Shown here: piece by piece, positions 55,014 through 63,990 of the stretch
How positions within the stretch are numbered: the first letter of the stretch is position 1
How the letters are laid out: each line of letters opens with the position of its first letter
DNA from: Massilia aquatica
GTDB lineage: Bacteria > Pseudomonadota > Gammaproteobacteria > Burkholderiales > Burkholderiaceae_D
DNA length: 64,000 nt
Assembly: GCF_011682045.1 (NCBI RefSeq)
Contig: NZ_VVIW01000003.1
Coordinates: 310,001-374,000 of the forward strand
Reading direction: 5' to 3'
Notes under the pieces: model-generated
Databases searched by the model: none
What the model saw: the letters and a program-made list of their open reading frames with translations, nothing else
Told to the model about the DNA's origin: nothing
Program-made: the position numbers and the translations under genes

Positions 55014-55943
55014 ATGTCGTATCCGTTTTTAAGTGATGTCATCAAAGACCTGACCGGCCTCGACCTGCCGTTGCCGATCGCCACCTTCGGCTTGCTGGTC
55101 GCCATGGCCATCCTGGCCGGCGCCGCCTGCCTCAAGCGCGAGCTGGCGCGCCTGCATGCCGAGGGGCGGGTCGGGCCGGCGTACAAGCGCGTCAAGGGGG
55201 ACGATGGCAGCGTGAGCGAGGTGGCCGTGGCGCCGCAGGAGATCGTCAGCGACCTGGCCTTCATCGTGGTGCTGGTCGGGATTGTCGGCGCGCGCCTGTT
55301 CCATATCCTGGAGCATACCGACCAGTTTCTGCTTGATCCGTGGAGCATGATTTTCAGCCGTTCGGGCCTGAGCGTGTTCGGCGGGCTGATCCTTGGGACA
55401 GTGGCCGGGGTGGTGTGCCTGCGGCGCTGGAGGTTGCCGATCCGCCCGCTGCTCGACGCGGTCGCGCCGGCCATGATGCTCGGCTACGCGCTCGGCCGCG
55501 TCGGCTGCCAGGTGTCCGGTGACGGCGATTGGGGCACGGTCGCCAACATGGCCTTGAAACCCGATTGGCTGCCGACCTGGTTCTGGGCGCAAACCTACGA
55601 CAACAATATCTTCGGCGAAGTGATCGCGGCGCCGGGCGTGTATCCGACCTCGGTGTACGAGACGGTGATGGCGCTGGCTTGCTTCGCGCTGCTGTGGGCG
55701 CTGCGCAAGCACCGCTTCCAGACCGGCTGGCTGTTCTCGGTGTACCTGGTGCTGGCCGGCATCGAGCGCTTCGTCATTGAACAGATCCGGGTCAACCCCG
55801 TCATGACCATCGGCGGCGTGCATGCGAGCCAGGCGGAGATGATTGCCGTGGTGCTTGCGCTGGCCGGACTGGTCGGCATGGTGCTCCTGAGCCGCCGCGC
55901 GGCATCGGCGCCGGGCGCGACGCCGGTGCTGCCGATACCCTAG
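55014..55943 (+). CDS. Lgt-family membrane protein lacking the usual catalytic histidine
   Basis: 309 aa with about seven hydrophobic helices. The middle resembles prolipoprotein diacylglyceryl transferase: RSGLSVFGGLILG and ALGRVGCQVSGDGDWG, then YPTSVYE and a late IERFVIEQIRVNP. In E. coli Lgt the first motif is GGMSFHGG with His103; here the position is F122, and NFxNGE is replaced by CQVSGD. The Arg of the GR motif (R162) is kept. So it is an Lgt paralogue whose transferase activity is doubtful. Stand-alone gene; a housekeeping lgt is probably elsewhere. Confidence 0.8.
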   Translation: MSYPFLSDVIKDLTGLDLPLPIATFGLLVAMAILAGAACLKRELARLHAEGRVGPAYKRVKGDDGSVSEVAVAPQEIVSDLAFIVVLVGIVGARLFHILEHTDQFLLDPWSMIFSRSGLSVFGGLILGTVAGVVCLRRWRLPIRPLLDAVAPAMMLGYALGRVGCQVSGDGDWGTVANMALKPDWLPTWFWAQTYDNNIFGEVIAAPGVYPTSVYETVMALACFALLWALRKHRFQTGWLFSVYLVLAGIERFVIEQIRVNPVMTIGGVHASQAEMIAVVLALAGLVGMVLLSRRAASAPGATPVLPIP

Positions 55944-56015
55944 CCCGGTCCGGCATTGCCGGTTCGCATCGTGCAAAAATGACGCCGGCGGTGTTTTGGG
56001 CAGGTGGCCTGCGTC

Positions 56016-56324
56016 TTATTTGACTTTCACATCGCCGCGGTACCAGTCGTTTCCTACCTGGCGCAGATCCGGTGCCTGCGCCGGGCCCAGCGCGCCCGAT
56101 CCGCTGCGACTGGCGTCGATATACGAAATCTTGCTGATCTCGACCGTCTGGTCGCGATCGTAGGTGGTGCTGTGGAGAACCAGGGTGCCGTTGGCCCAGT
56201 CGATGCTCTTGAGCGTACCCTGCTCGATGGTGGCATTGATCGACCCGCCGAAGTGGCCGTGGGCCATCAGATAGGTCCCTGTCGGGGTGTTTTCGAGTTG
56301 TTGCTTGATGCTGTCCGTGCTCAT
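56016..56324 (-). CDS. Small protein of unknown function (102 aa)
   Basis: 102 aa from ATG 56324, with GGAG 8 nt upstream; a longer frame to 56381 has no SD. Hydrophilic, beta-rich (GTYLMAHGHFGGSINATIEQG; LVLHSTTYDRDQTVEISKISYID), no signal peptide, no cysteine. I do not recognise a family. Convergent with the Lgt-like gene (72 bp apart). Confidence 0.65.
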   Translation of the reverse strand: MSTDSIKQQLENTPTGTYLMAHGHFGGSINATIEQGTLKSIDWANGTLVLHSTTYDRDQTVEISKISYIDASRSGSGALGPAQAPDLRQVGNDWYRGDVKVK

Positions 56325-56482
56325 ATCATGCTCTCCGGTTGGATGCGGCCAGTTTCTCTTCATACACGCGACACTGCGCATCCGCCTGCTATCTGGATGT
56401 GCATTATGAGCAAGATTAATCGGCGGATAAGGCTTGGATAACTAGCTTTTCTGATAGCTGGCGCTGGGTGGTCGGATGCGCC

Positions 56483-56550
56483 TGCAACCGGGGTCAGAGC
56501 TTTAATCAGAAATATTTCGAGTCAGAGCTCTGACCCCGGTTGTAGGTGCA
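56483..56550. repeat. Palindromic repeat with ACCGGGGTCAGAGCT arms
   Basis: TGCAACCGGGGTCAGAGCT (56483–56501) is inverted as AGCTCTGACCCCGGTTGTA (56526–56544), separated by an AT-rich TTAATCAGAAATATTTCGA core. First of three related units before the flagellar block. Confidence 0.8.
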
Positions 56551-56642
56551 ATCAGGGCTGGCTCGGACAATTCACGCGGATTGCTGGACAGCACCGGCTT
56601 ACCGTGCGGCGTGTTTGCCTCTGGAAGGCGCGCAAAAAACAC

Positions 56643-56696
56643 ACCGGGGTCTGACCTCTGATTCGAAACATTTCGAATCAGAGGTCAGACCCCGGT
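56643..56696. repeat. Perfect 54-nt palindrome
   Basis: 26-nt arms (56643–56668 and 56671–56696) around the 2-nt centre CA are perfectly complementary. Each arm starts ACCGGGGTCTGACC and ends in TTCGAAA. In single-stranded DNA or RNA this makes one continuous hairpin. Confidence 0.9.
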
Positions 56697-56740
56697 GGTA
56701 GGGGAAATCGCGTGGCTATCGGCGTAATCAGCGATATTGC

Positions 56741-56770
56741 TAATTAAAGCTCTGACCCCGGTGGTGGGGC
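56741..56770. repeat. Half unit of the ACCGGGGTCAGAGCT repeat
   Basis: AATTAAAGCTCTGACCCCGG followed by TGGTGG. Only one arm of the family is present, ending next to the stop of the flagellar unknown gene. The rest of 56325–56770 contains no gene I can support. Confidence 0.7.
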
Positions 56771-57799
56771 TTAGTGCAGGCCGAGCAGGGCCAGCACGCG
56801 TTCGCGGCTGATGCCGACCAGCGCCGAGGTGATCGCCAGCAGCGATTCGTAGTTCGGGGTGCTGGCGGTGTCGGCGAAATCCTGCGCCATTACTTCGATG
56901 TCGGCCGCCGGCGGCTGGTTGGCGGAGGCGCGGCTGGCCGCCGCACTGAGCGCCTGGCTGGCCGCATCCTGCGAACGCTGCACTTGCGAGAGCGCTTGCA
57001 CGACTTCATGCAAACTCTGGCGCAAGGCGTCGCTGTCGTTTGCGCGCCATTGCTGCGGGGCGACGACGTCGGTGTCGGCTTCCACCGCGACCCGTCCCAC
57101 ACCCTGGATCGAGAGCGAGTCGCGGACCATCGGCCAGGCGTTTTCGGGCGTACTGAAGACCAGCGCGCCGCTGCCATCGGCGCTCACGCGCATGTTGGCG
57201 GGCGCCAGCGCGCGGTCGAAGCGCACCACGATTTCGTCGCGCGTGAGGGTCGGGTCGACCGCCACCGTCAGCGGCTGGGTGTTGCTGCCGACCGAGAACG
57301 AGAGGGTCTGGCCGGCCCCGGCGGTGAGCATGTCGAGGTTCAGGCCCTTGATGCGGAAACGCTGGCTGGCCGGGGCCGGGCTGGAAAAATTCAGGCGCGC
57401 GTCGACGCTGCCGCCGCTGGACTGACGCCGCTTGTCCATGGTCGCGCCGAGCTGGCGCAGATGGGCTTCGATGGCGCCGCTGTCGCCGCGCCGCGAACTG
57501 AGCTTGGCGCTGATTTCACCCTTGAGCGCTTGCAGCTGGCCGGCCACCTGTTCGAGGAAGTCGAGCGCTTGCTGGGCGCTGGCGACGTCGCCCTGCAATT
57601 GATGGTCGACCCGGGCCAGGCCGCGCCGCAATGGCGGGGCCGAGCCAGGAACCGGCTGGGCCGGGTTGAGTTGCGGAGGGCGCGCCTGCGCCGCGCCCGG
57701 CGCCGCTTCGCTGCGCACCCCGGCGCCACTGGTGGCGTGGGCGCCGGCCGGACCGCTGGTGGCACTGGCGGTGCTGTTGGTGGGGCGGATCGCTTCCAT
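56771..57799 (-). CDS. Unknown flagellar-locus protein with a flagellin-hook-like segment
   Basis: 342 aa. Residues 1–60 are a low-complexity Ala/Pro/Ser/Gly region; ~65–110 a helical coil (RVDHQLQGDVASAQQALDFL); ~145–235 hold a beta segment (FRIKGLNLDMLTAGAGQTLSFSV, LTRDEIVVRFDRALAPANM, SADGSGALVF) that resembles the flagellin hook IN motif of FlgK/FlgL/FliD/flagellin; the C-terminus is a helix (NYESLLAITSALVGISRERVL) like the closing coil of axial proteins. It starts 4 nt after flgL, so it is the last gene of the flgF–flgL operon. A filament/hook-associated role is inferred. Family not recognised. Confidence 0.75.
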   Translation of the reverse strand: MEAIRPTNSTASATSGPAGAHATSGAGVRSEAAPGAAQARPPQLNPAQPVPGSAPPLRRGLARVDHQLQGDVASAQQALDFLEQVAGQLQALKGEISAKLSSRRGDSGAIEAHLRQLGATMDKRRQSSGGSVDARLNFSSPAPASQRFRIKGLNLDMLTAGAGQTLSFSVGSNTQPLTVAVDPTLTRDEIVVRFDRALAPANMRVSADGSGALVFSTPENAWPMVRDSLSIQGVGRVAVEADTDVVAPQQWRANDSDALRQSLHEVVQALSQVQRSQDAASQALSAAASRASANQPPAADIEVMAQDFADTASTPNYESLLAITSALVGISRERVLALLGLH

Positions 57800-57803
57800 G
57801 GCG

Positions 57804-58715
57804 TTATAGCGCCGCGAACAGGGACAGGTTGCCGATCTTGGCGTAGGCCTTGTAGGTCGCTTCCAGCGCGCTGGTGTAGCCGCCCAGCTCGGTGGCGGCG
57901 AGGCCGTAGTCGAGCTGGCCGATGTCGGTCAGCGCCATCTGGTTCGACAGGCTCACATTGCTGTGGTTTTCGTCGAGCGTGCTGATGATGTTCTGGGCCC
58001 CGCCCAGCACCGCGATCTTGCCGGAGATGAGCTCGAGCGCGGTGTCGAAGCCGTCCAGGTTGGCGGCCAGGATGGTGCGCACGGTCGGGTCGTTGGCGGA
58101 GACGCCCGGGGCGCCGAGCGCGGCGATGCTCTGGTCGAGCTGGTTGAGCATGGTTTCGATGCCCTTCATGTTGCCGTTCGCAACCTGGGTGATGCCGTTG
58201 CCCACCACCACCGTCTGGTCCTTGGTGTTGCCGGCGAAGCTATAGCGCGAACCAAGCGCGGCCGCCGCATTGTAGGTAATCGGGGCAACGTCGGTCTGGG
58301 TGCCGGAAAACACGTAGCGCCCTTCCTGGTCGATCGAGTTGGCCGTGTACAGCAGGCTTTCGCGCAGCGCCGTCAGGGGCGAGACCATGGCGGCCAGGTC
58401 GGCCGGGGCGTTGCCGCCGTCGGACGACCAGACCAGCAGGTCGCGGCCGGCCATCATGTCGTTGACCATGCTCGAGAGGTAGGATTCGTTCTTGGTCAGG
58501 CGGATCTTGAGCGCGCCGATGTTGGCGCGGTACTGGGTGACGTCCGATTCTTCGCGGTGCAGGCGCGACATGCGCACCGTGTCGACCGGGTCGTCCGACG
58601 GCAGCAGGATGCGGGTGCGGCTCGACATCTGCTGGTTGACGTAGCTGATGCGCTCCTGGTTCAGCTGGAGCGAGATGTTCATCGTCGATTGGTACTGGCT
58701 GGTGGCAATCCGCAT
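57804..58715 (-). CDS. flgL: Flagellar hook-filament junction protein FlgL (HAP3)
   Basis: 303 aa. Connects hook to filament together with FlgK. N-terminal MRIATSQYQSTMNISLQLNQERISYVNQQMSS and C-terminal LDYGLAATELGGYTSALEATYKAYAKIGNLSLF are the helical D0/D1 coils of this flagellin-related family; GRYVFSGTQT is a FlgL signature. It follows flgK by 10 bp and precedes the unknown gene by 4 bp. Confidence 0.95.
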   Translation of the reverse strand: MRIATSQYQSTMNISLQLNQERISYVNQQMSSRTRILLPSDDPVDTVRMSRLHREESDVTQYRANIGALKIRLTKNESYLSSMVNDMMAGRDLLVWSSDGGNAPADLAAMVSPLTALRESLLYTANSIDQEGRYVFSGTQTDVAPITYNAAAALGSRYSFAGNTKDQTVVVGNGITQVANGNMKGIETMLNQLDQSIAALGAPGVSANDPTVRTILAANLDGFDTALELISGKIAVLGGAQNIISTLDENHSNVSLSNQMALTDIGQLDYGLAATELGGYTSALEATYKAYAKIGNLSLFAAL

Positions 58716-58725
58716 ACGTTTCTCC

Positions 58726-60096
58726 TTAACCCATCATGGCCAGCGTCGCATCGAACAGCGAGTTGGCAACTGACATTACTTTCATATTCGCCTGGTACAT
58801 ATTCTGGTACTCGACCAGATTGACCGCTTCTTCATCCTTGTTCACGCCGCTGGTCGAGGTCCAGTCGTCCATCGCATGGTTGCGCATGGTCTCGGCGGTG
58901 GCCAGGGCCACCCGGTTCTGCTGGCTGTCGACGGCGAGCTTGCCGACCAGCTGGGAATCGGCGTCGCTGATCATGACCGAGCCGATCCCGGCCAGGGTGA
59001 CCGTCTGCTTCTTGATCTTGATCAGCTCTTGCAGGTTGCCGCTGTCGCCCGGCTTATTATCGCCTGAAAAGGCGAGGTCGGCGGTCTGGTAGCCGGCCGT
59101 GACCTGCAGCATGTTCGACGGGCTGCCGGGGGTGAACACGAACAGCGGGCCGCCCAGGGTGCCGTTCATGGTGTAGCCGGCGGCCAGCTGGGTGTTGACC
59201 TTTTGCGCCAGCTGCTCGGCCAGGCTGGAAACGTCTTTTTGCATCGGCAGCAGGATATCGCGTTCGAACAGGCCCAGGCCGCCGAGCTGGGCGCCGACGC
59301 CGGCCTTGTCGAGCTGGAACGAGGAGCCGGCAAAATCGACGCGCAGGTTTTGCGTGGCGCCGCCTTCAGCCACCAGGGTCGCGGCGATGTCGCCGATCAC
59401 CAGCGCCTGGCCGGTCTTGAGCGAGATGCTGCGCGTGCCGTCGGGCTGGTCGGTCACTTCCAGGCCCACCTGGGTGGAGAGGGCGTCAATGGCCATGTCG
59501 CGCGCGTCGATCAGGGTCGAGGTGCTGCTGCCGGAAGCGCTGGCCAGGCTGATCTGGCGGTTCAGGTCGGCGATGGTCTGGATCGAGGCGTTGGCCGAGG
59601 CGACGATCGCGCCGCGCTGGTCGCGCAGCGATTGCAGCTGGCCGTTGTACAGGTTGTTCATGCTGTTGAAGCGCTGCGCCATGGCGCCGGCGGCGGTCAG
59701 CACTTGCTGGCGCAGCGGGGTCGAGGTCGGATCGACGCCGGCCACCGCGTTGAGGGCCTGGAAGAATTTGTCGACGCCGTTGGAGAGGCTGGCGTCGTTG
59801 TCGCCCATCACGCGCTCGAGCTGGGTCAGGTACGGCTGGGTCTGGGAAAACTGGCCGACGCCGGAACCGGCGCGCCACAGTTGCTGGTTCTTGTAGCCAT
59901 CGGAAAAACGCAGCAGCGAATTGACCGCCACCCCGTTGCCGGCCGAGCGCGGACCGGCTTGCGGACCGACCGCGGTCAAGAGGGCCGACTGGCGCGTGTA
60001 ACCCTTCGTTTGCAGGTTAGCAATGTTCTGGCTGGTGGCTTGCAGGGCGAGTTGGGAAGCAAGGGCGCCGCTCAGGGCGTTGTTCATGATGCTCAT
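58726..60096 (-). CDS. flgK: Flagellar hook-associated protein FlgK (HAP1)
   Basis: 456 aa, shorter than the ~550 aa E. coli protein, so part of the central domain is reduced. N-terminal ALSGALASQLALQATSQNIAN...TKGYTRQ and C-terminal EAVNLVEYQNMYQANMKVMSVANSLFDATL are the signature coils; GVDKFFQALNAVAGVD and the LNRQISLASASG region are typical. AGAAAG precedes the ATG. 95 bp separate it from flgJ upstream, where a separate late flagellar promoter could lie, but I see no sigma-28 consensus. Confidence 0.94.
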   Translation of the reverse strand: MSIMNNALSGALASQLALQATSQNIANLQTKGYTRQSALLTAVGPQAGPRSAGNGVAVNSLLRFSDGYKNQQLWRAGSGVGQFSQTQPYLTQLERVMGDNDASLSNGVDKFFQALNAVAGVDPTSTPLRQQVLTAAGAMAQRFNSMNNLYNGQLQSLRDQRGAIVASANASIQTIADLNRQISLASASGSSTSTLIDARDMAIDALSTQVGLEVTDQPDGTRSISLKTGQALVIGDIAATLVAEGGATQNLRVDFAGSSFQLDKAGVGAQLGGLGLFERDILLPMQKDVSSLAEQLAQKVNTQLAAGYTMNGTLGGPLFVFTPGSPSNMLQVTAGYQTADLAFSGDNKPGDSGNLQELIKIKKQTVTLAGIGSVMISDADSQLVGKLAVDSQQNRVALATAETMRNHAMDDWTSTSGVNKDEEAVNLVEYQNMYQANMKVMSVANSLFDATLAMMG

Positions 60097-60191
60097 GGGG
60101 TCGGTTCTTTCTCAATGCTGCTCGGTGCGTGCTTTAAAAGCCCTGCAAGATGGGTCGTCATACTGACAAGGCGACCGAAATCTTGCCGCCA

Positions 60192-60593
60192 TTAAATTTT
60201 TTGTTGCGGAGTTTGGCGCGTAATCGGCTGCGCGCCGGCCGGCGCGGCCGGCGCCGCGGTTTGCGCGACGGTGGCCGGCAGCAGCTGGCGCAAGATGGCG
60301 TCGGCCACGCCGAAGGCGCGCTGGTGCGCCATTTGTCCGGCCATCATGTTGTCGGCCATGTCCTGCATGTCGCGGTTGACCGGGTCCTTGAAGACGCTGT
60401 CGTCGTCGGCCATGGCACGGGTGCCGCTGCGCATTTGCTGCAGCATATTGCCGATAAAGAAACTTTCGAATTCGATGGCGGCCTTGGTGGCCTTCGCCAC
60501 GAAGGCCGGGTCGGCGGCCGGGGTCACGGCGGCTTCGTGGTCGGCGCCCATGCCGGCGCGGGTGAGCTTGCTAGTCAGGTCGAGTGGATTCAT
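60192..60593 (-). CDS. flgJ: Rod-binding domain FlgJ protein, no muramidase domain
   Basis: 133 aa. It corresponds to the N-terminal rod-capping domain (EFESFFIGNMLQQMRSGT...FKDPVNRDMQDMADNMMAGQMA) of FlgJ. The C-terminal peptidoglycan hydrolase domain present in E. coli and many betaproteobacteria (~300 aa) is absent; the protein ends in an Ala/Pro/Gln-rich tail. Rod assembly therefore probably relies on a separate lytic enzyme. Starts 12 bp after the flgI stop. Confidence 0.9.
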   Translation of the reverse strand: MNPLDLTSKLTRAGMGADHEAAVTPAADPAFVAKATKAAIEFESFFIGNMLQQMRSGTRAMADDDSVFKDPVNRDMQDMADNMMAGQMAHQRAFGVADAILRQLLPATVAQTAAPAAPAGAQPITRQTPQQKI

Positions 60594-60605
60594 GGCGGGA
60601 CTCCT

Positions 60606-61730
60606 TCAGATAACGACCAGTTCGCCTTCGATGGCGCCGGCCTGGTCGAGCGCTTGCAGGATCGCCATGATGTCGTCGGGCGAGGCGCCCAGGCTGTTGA
60701 CGATGTCGACAATGGTTTGCAGCTTGGCGCCGGCCGGCCACTTGAACATGGCGCCGGAACCCTGGTCGACCGAGAGTTTCGATTGCGGGGTGACGGCGGT
60801 GCGGCCGCCCGAAAACGGGCCGGGCTGGCTCACGTTCGAGCTTTCGGCGATCACCACCTTGAGCGAGCCGTGGGTGACGGCGGCGGCCTTGACGCGCACG
60901 CCTTCGGCGATCACGACCGTGCCGGTACGCGAATTGAACACCACTTTCGGGGTGTCGGTGCCGACATCGACCGAAATCGCCTGCAGCTTGGCCATGAAGG
61001 CCACGCGCTCGGTCGGATTGGCCGGGGCGATGACTTCGATGCTGGCGCCGTCGGCGGTGGTGGCCAGCGGGCCGAAGCGGCGGTTGATGGCTTCGACGAC
61101 GTTGGTGGCGGTCTGGAAGTGCGGGTTTTTCAGGCGCAGCATGACTTCGGCGCGGGTCGAAAAGTCGCTGCCGATTTCGCGTTCGATGTTGGCGCCGTTG
61201 GGAATGCGTCCGCCGGTCGGGGTGTTGACGGTGACGCTCGAACCGCTGGCGCCGGTGGCGTTCAGGCCGCCAACCACCACGTTGCCTTGCGCCAGTGCGT
61301 AGACTTCATTGTCGGCCGCGCGTAGCTGGGTGAGCAGCAGCACGCCGCCGCGCAGGCTTTTCGAGTCGCCCAGCGACGAGACGGTCACGTCGATCGGCTG
61401 GCCGCGCCGGTAGCCGGGCGGGAATACCGCGCTGACCATGACGGCCGCCACGTTCTTGTTCTTCGCTTCGGCGCCGTCCGGCAGCTTGACGCCGAACTGC
61501 TTGAGCATGTTGACCACCGACTGGCTGGCGAACTTGACCTGGGTGCTGTCGCCGCTGCCGTTCAGGCCGACCACGAGGCCGTAGCCGACCAGCGGGTTCT
61601 CGCGCACGCCTTCCACGCTGACCAGGTTGCGCAGGGTTTGCGCGGCCGACGCCGGTAGGGCCAGGCAGGAGAGCAGGGCGAGCACGGAAAAGGGGAGGGT
61701 AAGGGTATGGAAAAAAGCGCGTGATTGCAT
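60606..61730 (-). CDS. flgI: Flagellar P-ring protein FlgI
   Basis: 374 aa with a signal peptide (cut near ASA/AQT). It forms the periplasmic P-ring around the rod. Signatures are [47 protein letters not shown], and [24 protein letters not shown] at the C-terminus. 46 bp downstream of flgH. Confidence 0.96.
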   Translation of the reverse strand: MQSRAFFHTLTLPFSVLALLSCLALPASAAQTLRNLVSVEGVRENPLVGYGLVVGLNGSGDSTQVKFASQSVVNMLKQFGVKLPDGAEAKNKNVAAVMVSAVFPPGYRRGQPIDVTVSSLGDSKSLRGGVLLLTQLRAADNEVYALAQGNVVVGGLNATGASGSSVTVNTPTGGRIPNGANIEREIGSDFSTRAEVMLRLKNPHFQTATNVVEAINRRFGPLATTADGASIEVIAPANPTERVAFMAKLQAISVDVGTDTPKVVFNSRTGTVVIAEGVRVKAAAVTHGSLKVVIAESSNVSQPGPFSGGRTAVTPQSKLSVDQGSGAMFKWPAGAKLQTIVDIVNSLGASPDDIMAILQALDQAGAIEGELVVI

Positions 61731-61776
61731 GGTGTTTCCTTAGAACGGCACAGGACGGGCAAAAGCGAGGCGTCGT

Positions 61777-62433
61777 TTAAAACGGCATCCAGGGACCGAG
61801 GAAGAAGCGGGTCAGCCAGCCTGGCTGATTGGCATTGGCGAGGGCGCCCCTGCCGGAATAGCTGATCTGCGCATTGGCCACGCGCAGCGATGAAACCTGG
61901 TTGTCGGCGTCGATGTCGGCGGCGCGCAAAAATCCCTTGAGGCGCACGAATTCTTCGCCCTGGTTCAGGGTCAGGCTTTTTTCGCCGGCCACGCGCAACA
62001 GGCCGTTGGGCAGCACTTCCTGCACGATCACGGTCAGCGCGCCCGACAGGGCGTTCTGCTGGGTGCTGGTGGCGTCGCCCTCGAAGCTGCGTTCGGCCGA
62101 GAGGTCGATGCCGGCTTTCGGGAACGTCTTGCCGAGCAGCAGAGGCGGGGTCACGCCGATGCTCGACTCCTTGCTGATGCTGGTGCCGGCGCGCTTGCTG
62201 GCCTGGGTGGTTTCTTGCAGGATCACGGTCACCACGTCGCCGGTGCGGAAGGCGCGGCTGTCGGAGGTCAGCGGCACCGCTTCGGCATTGAACACGCCGC
62301 CCGACAGGCCGCCGCGCACCGCCGCGCGCGGCAGCGGGGCGGTGTCGTCGGCCATCGCGCGCGGTGGCGGCTGGACGGTGCTGGCGCAACCGCCCAGCAC
62401 AGCCAGCGCAAACAAGGCGGCGACGGCTTTCAT
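61777..62433 (-). CDS. flgH: Flagellar L-ring protein FlgH (lipoprotein)
   Basis: 218 aa. The signal peptide ends in a lipobox, AVLGGC, with acylated Cys at 16, anchoring the L-ring in the outer membrane. FRTGDVVTVILQETTQASKRAGTS and ANAQISYSGRGALANANQPGWLTRFF are family signatures. The ATG shares its A with the TGA of flgG (1-nt overlap), so the two are translationally coupled. Confidence 0.96.
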   Translation of the reverse strand: MKAVAALFALAVLGGCASTVQPPPRAMADDTAPLPRAAVRGGLSGGVFNAEAVPLTSDSRAFRTGDVVTVILQETTQASKRAGTSISKESSIGVTPPLLLGKTFPKAGIDLSAERSFEGDATSTQQNALSGALTVIVQEVLPNGLLRVAGEKSLTLNQGEEFVRLKGFLRAADIDADNQVSSLRVANAQISYSGRGALANANQPGWLTRFFLGPWMPF

Positions 62434-63221
62434 CAGCGGGCCGCCTGGGCCAGGTATTGCAGCATGTTGTCGGCGGCCGAGAGCACCTTGGTGTTCATCT
62501 CGTAGGTGCGCTGGGCGGCGATCATGTCGACCATTTCTTCGACCACCTGCACGTTCGAGCCTTCCAGCGCGCCCTGCTTGAGCTTACCGAAAGCGCCGTC
62601 GCCCGGACGGCCTTCGGCGGCGGCGCCGCTGGCCGGGGTTTCCGAGAACAGGTTTTCGCCGAGTGCCAAGAGGCCCGTCGGGTTGACGAAGTTCGACAGG
62701 GTCAGTTGACCGAGTTCGGATGGCGTGGTGCTGCCGGCAATGGTCGCCGAGACCATGCCGTTTTCACCGATGGTGATCGCGGTGGCGTTGTTCGGCACGG
62801 TAATCTGCGGCACCAGCGGCAAGCCCTGGGCGTTGACCAGAGTACCGGTGGCGTCGACCTGCAACTGGCCGGCGCGGGTGTAGGCCGGGTCGCCGTTGGG
62901 GCGGCGCACTTGCAGGAAGCCGTTGCCGGAAATGGCCACGTCGAGCGGCTGGCTGGTCGTTTGCAGGCTGCCGTTGGTGAACACTTTCTGGGTGCCCAGC
63001 AGATGGGTACCGTTACCGAGCTGCACGCCCGATGGCGAGAGGGTATTGTCGGCGCGCTGCGCGCCCGGCTGCTGGTCGACCTGGTAGAACAGGTCTTCGA
63101 AGACCACGCGGTCGCGCTTGAAGCCGACGGTGTTGACGTTGGCCAGGTTGTTGGCGATCGCCTGCAGTTTGGCGTCCTGGGCTTGCACCCCGGTTTTGCT
63201 GATCCACATTGCTGGATTCAT
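62433..63221 (-). CDS. flgG: Flagellar distal rod protein FlgG
   Basis: 262 aa from ATG 63221 (AAAGGAAA upstream; an ORF extension to 63296 has no SD). N-terminal rod signature MNPAMWISKTGVQAQDAKLQAIANNLANVNTVGFKRDR, middle DVAISGNGFLQVRRPNGDPAYTRAGQL, and C-terminal LEGSNVQVVEEMVDMIAAQRTYEMN. Complete. 43 bp downstream of flgF. Confidence 0.97.
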   Translation of the reverse strand: MNPAMWISKTGVQAQDAKLQAIANNLANVNTVGFKRDRVVFEDLFYQVDQQPGAQRADNTLSPSGVQLGNGTHLLGTQKVFTNGSLQTTSQPLDVAISGNGFLQVRRPNGDPAYTRAGQLQVDATGTLVNAQGLPLVPQITVPNNATAITIGENGMVSATIAGSTTPSELGQLTLSNFVNPTGLLALGENLFSETPASGAAAEGRPGDGAFGKLKQGALEGSNVQVVEEMVDMIAAQRTYEMNTKVLSAADNMLQYLAQAAR

Positions 63222-63264
63222 GATGGTTTCCTTTAACTTTAACTTGTGTGGCGCGCGGGGAACT

Positions 63265-63990
63265 TCAGCTGCCCAGCAGGCGGTTGCCGACTTCATTCAT
63301 GTTGTCGCTGGCCTTGAGCAGCTTCATCTGCAACTCGAAGCTGCGGTTCAGGCTCATGGTGGCGACCATTTCTTCGACCGCCGACACATTGCTGCCTTCC
63401 AGGTGGCGTCCGCGCACGACCACGGTTTCATCGGCCGCCAGCGGCTGGCCGCTGCGCGAGACGATCAGGCCGCCTTCGTTCTTGGTCACTTCGCCGGCTT
63501 CGGCGTTGACCAGGCGCAGCTTGTCGATCACCTGCATCTCGGCCGTTCCCGGCGCCAGCACCGAAATCGAACCGTCCGAGCCGATCGTCACCGCGTTATG
63601 CGGCGGCAAAACCACCGGGCCGCCTTCGCCCATCAGCGGATGGCCGTTGACCGACAGCGCGCCATCGGCGTCGATGTTGATGGCGCCGGCGCGGGTGTAG
63701 GCTTCGCCACCCTGCCATTGCACCGTCAGGTAACCGTTGCCGGTAATCGCCACATCGAGGTCGCGCCCGGTTTCCTTGACCGGACCGGAGCGGGCCGACA
63801 CGGAATCGGACTGCATCCGCACATAGTGGCGGTCGTCGAAGCCCGAGCCGCCCAGCGCTTGCGTGGCCGACATTTCCAGGTTGGCGCGAAAGCCCGTCGT
63901 ATCCATGTTCGCCAGATTGTTGGCGTGGACCTGCTGGGCCTTCAGCGCGCGTTCGGCGCCGCTCAGTGCTGTAAAGATCAATTTATCCAT
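63265..63990 (-). CDS. flgF: Flagellar proximal rod protein FlgF
   Basis: 241 aa, complete: GGAG lies 4 nt before the ATG at 63990, next to the window edge. Rod protein signatures are ALSGAERALKAQQVHANNLANMDTTGF and DVAITGNGYLTVQWQGGEAYTRAGAI, with C-terminal LEGSNVSAVEEMVATMSLNRSFELQMKLL. Upstream rod and hook genes (flgB–flgE) should lie beyond the window. Confidence 0.96.
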   Translation of the reverse strand: MDKLIFTALSGAERALKAQQVHANNLANMDTTGFRANLEMSATQALGGSGFDDRHYVRMQSDSVSARSGPVKETGRDLDVAITGNGYLTVQWQGGEAYTRAGAINIDADGALSVNGHPLMGEGGPVVLPPHNAVTIGSDGSISVLAPGTAEMQVIDKLRLVNAEAGEVTKNEGGLIVSRSGQPLAADETVVVRGRHLEGSNVSAVEEMVATMSLNRSFELQMKLLKASDNMNEVGNRLLGS

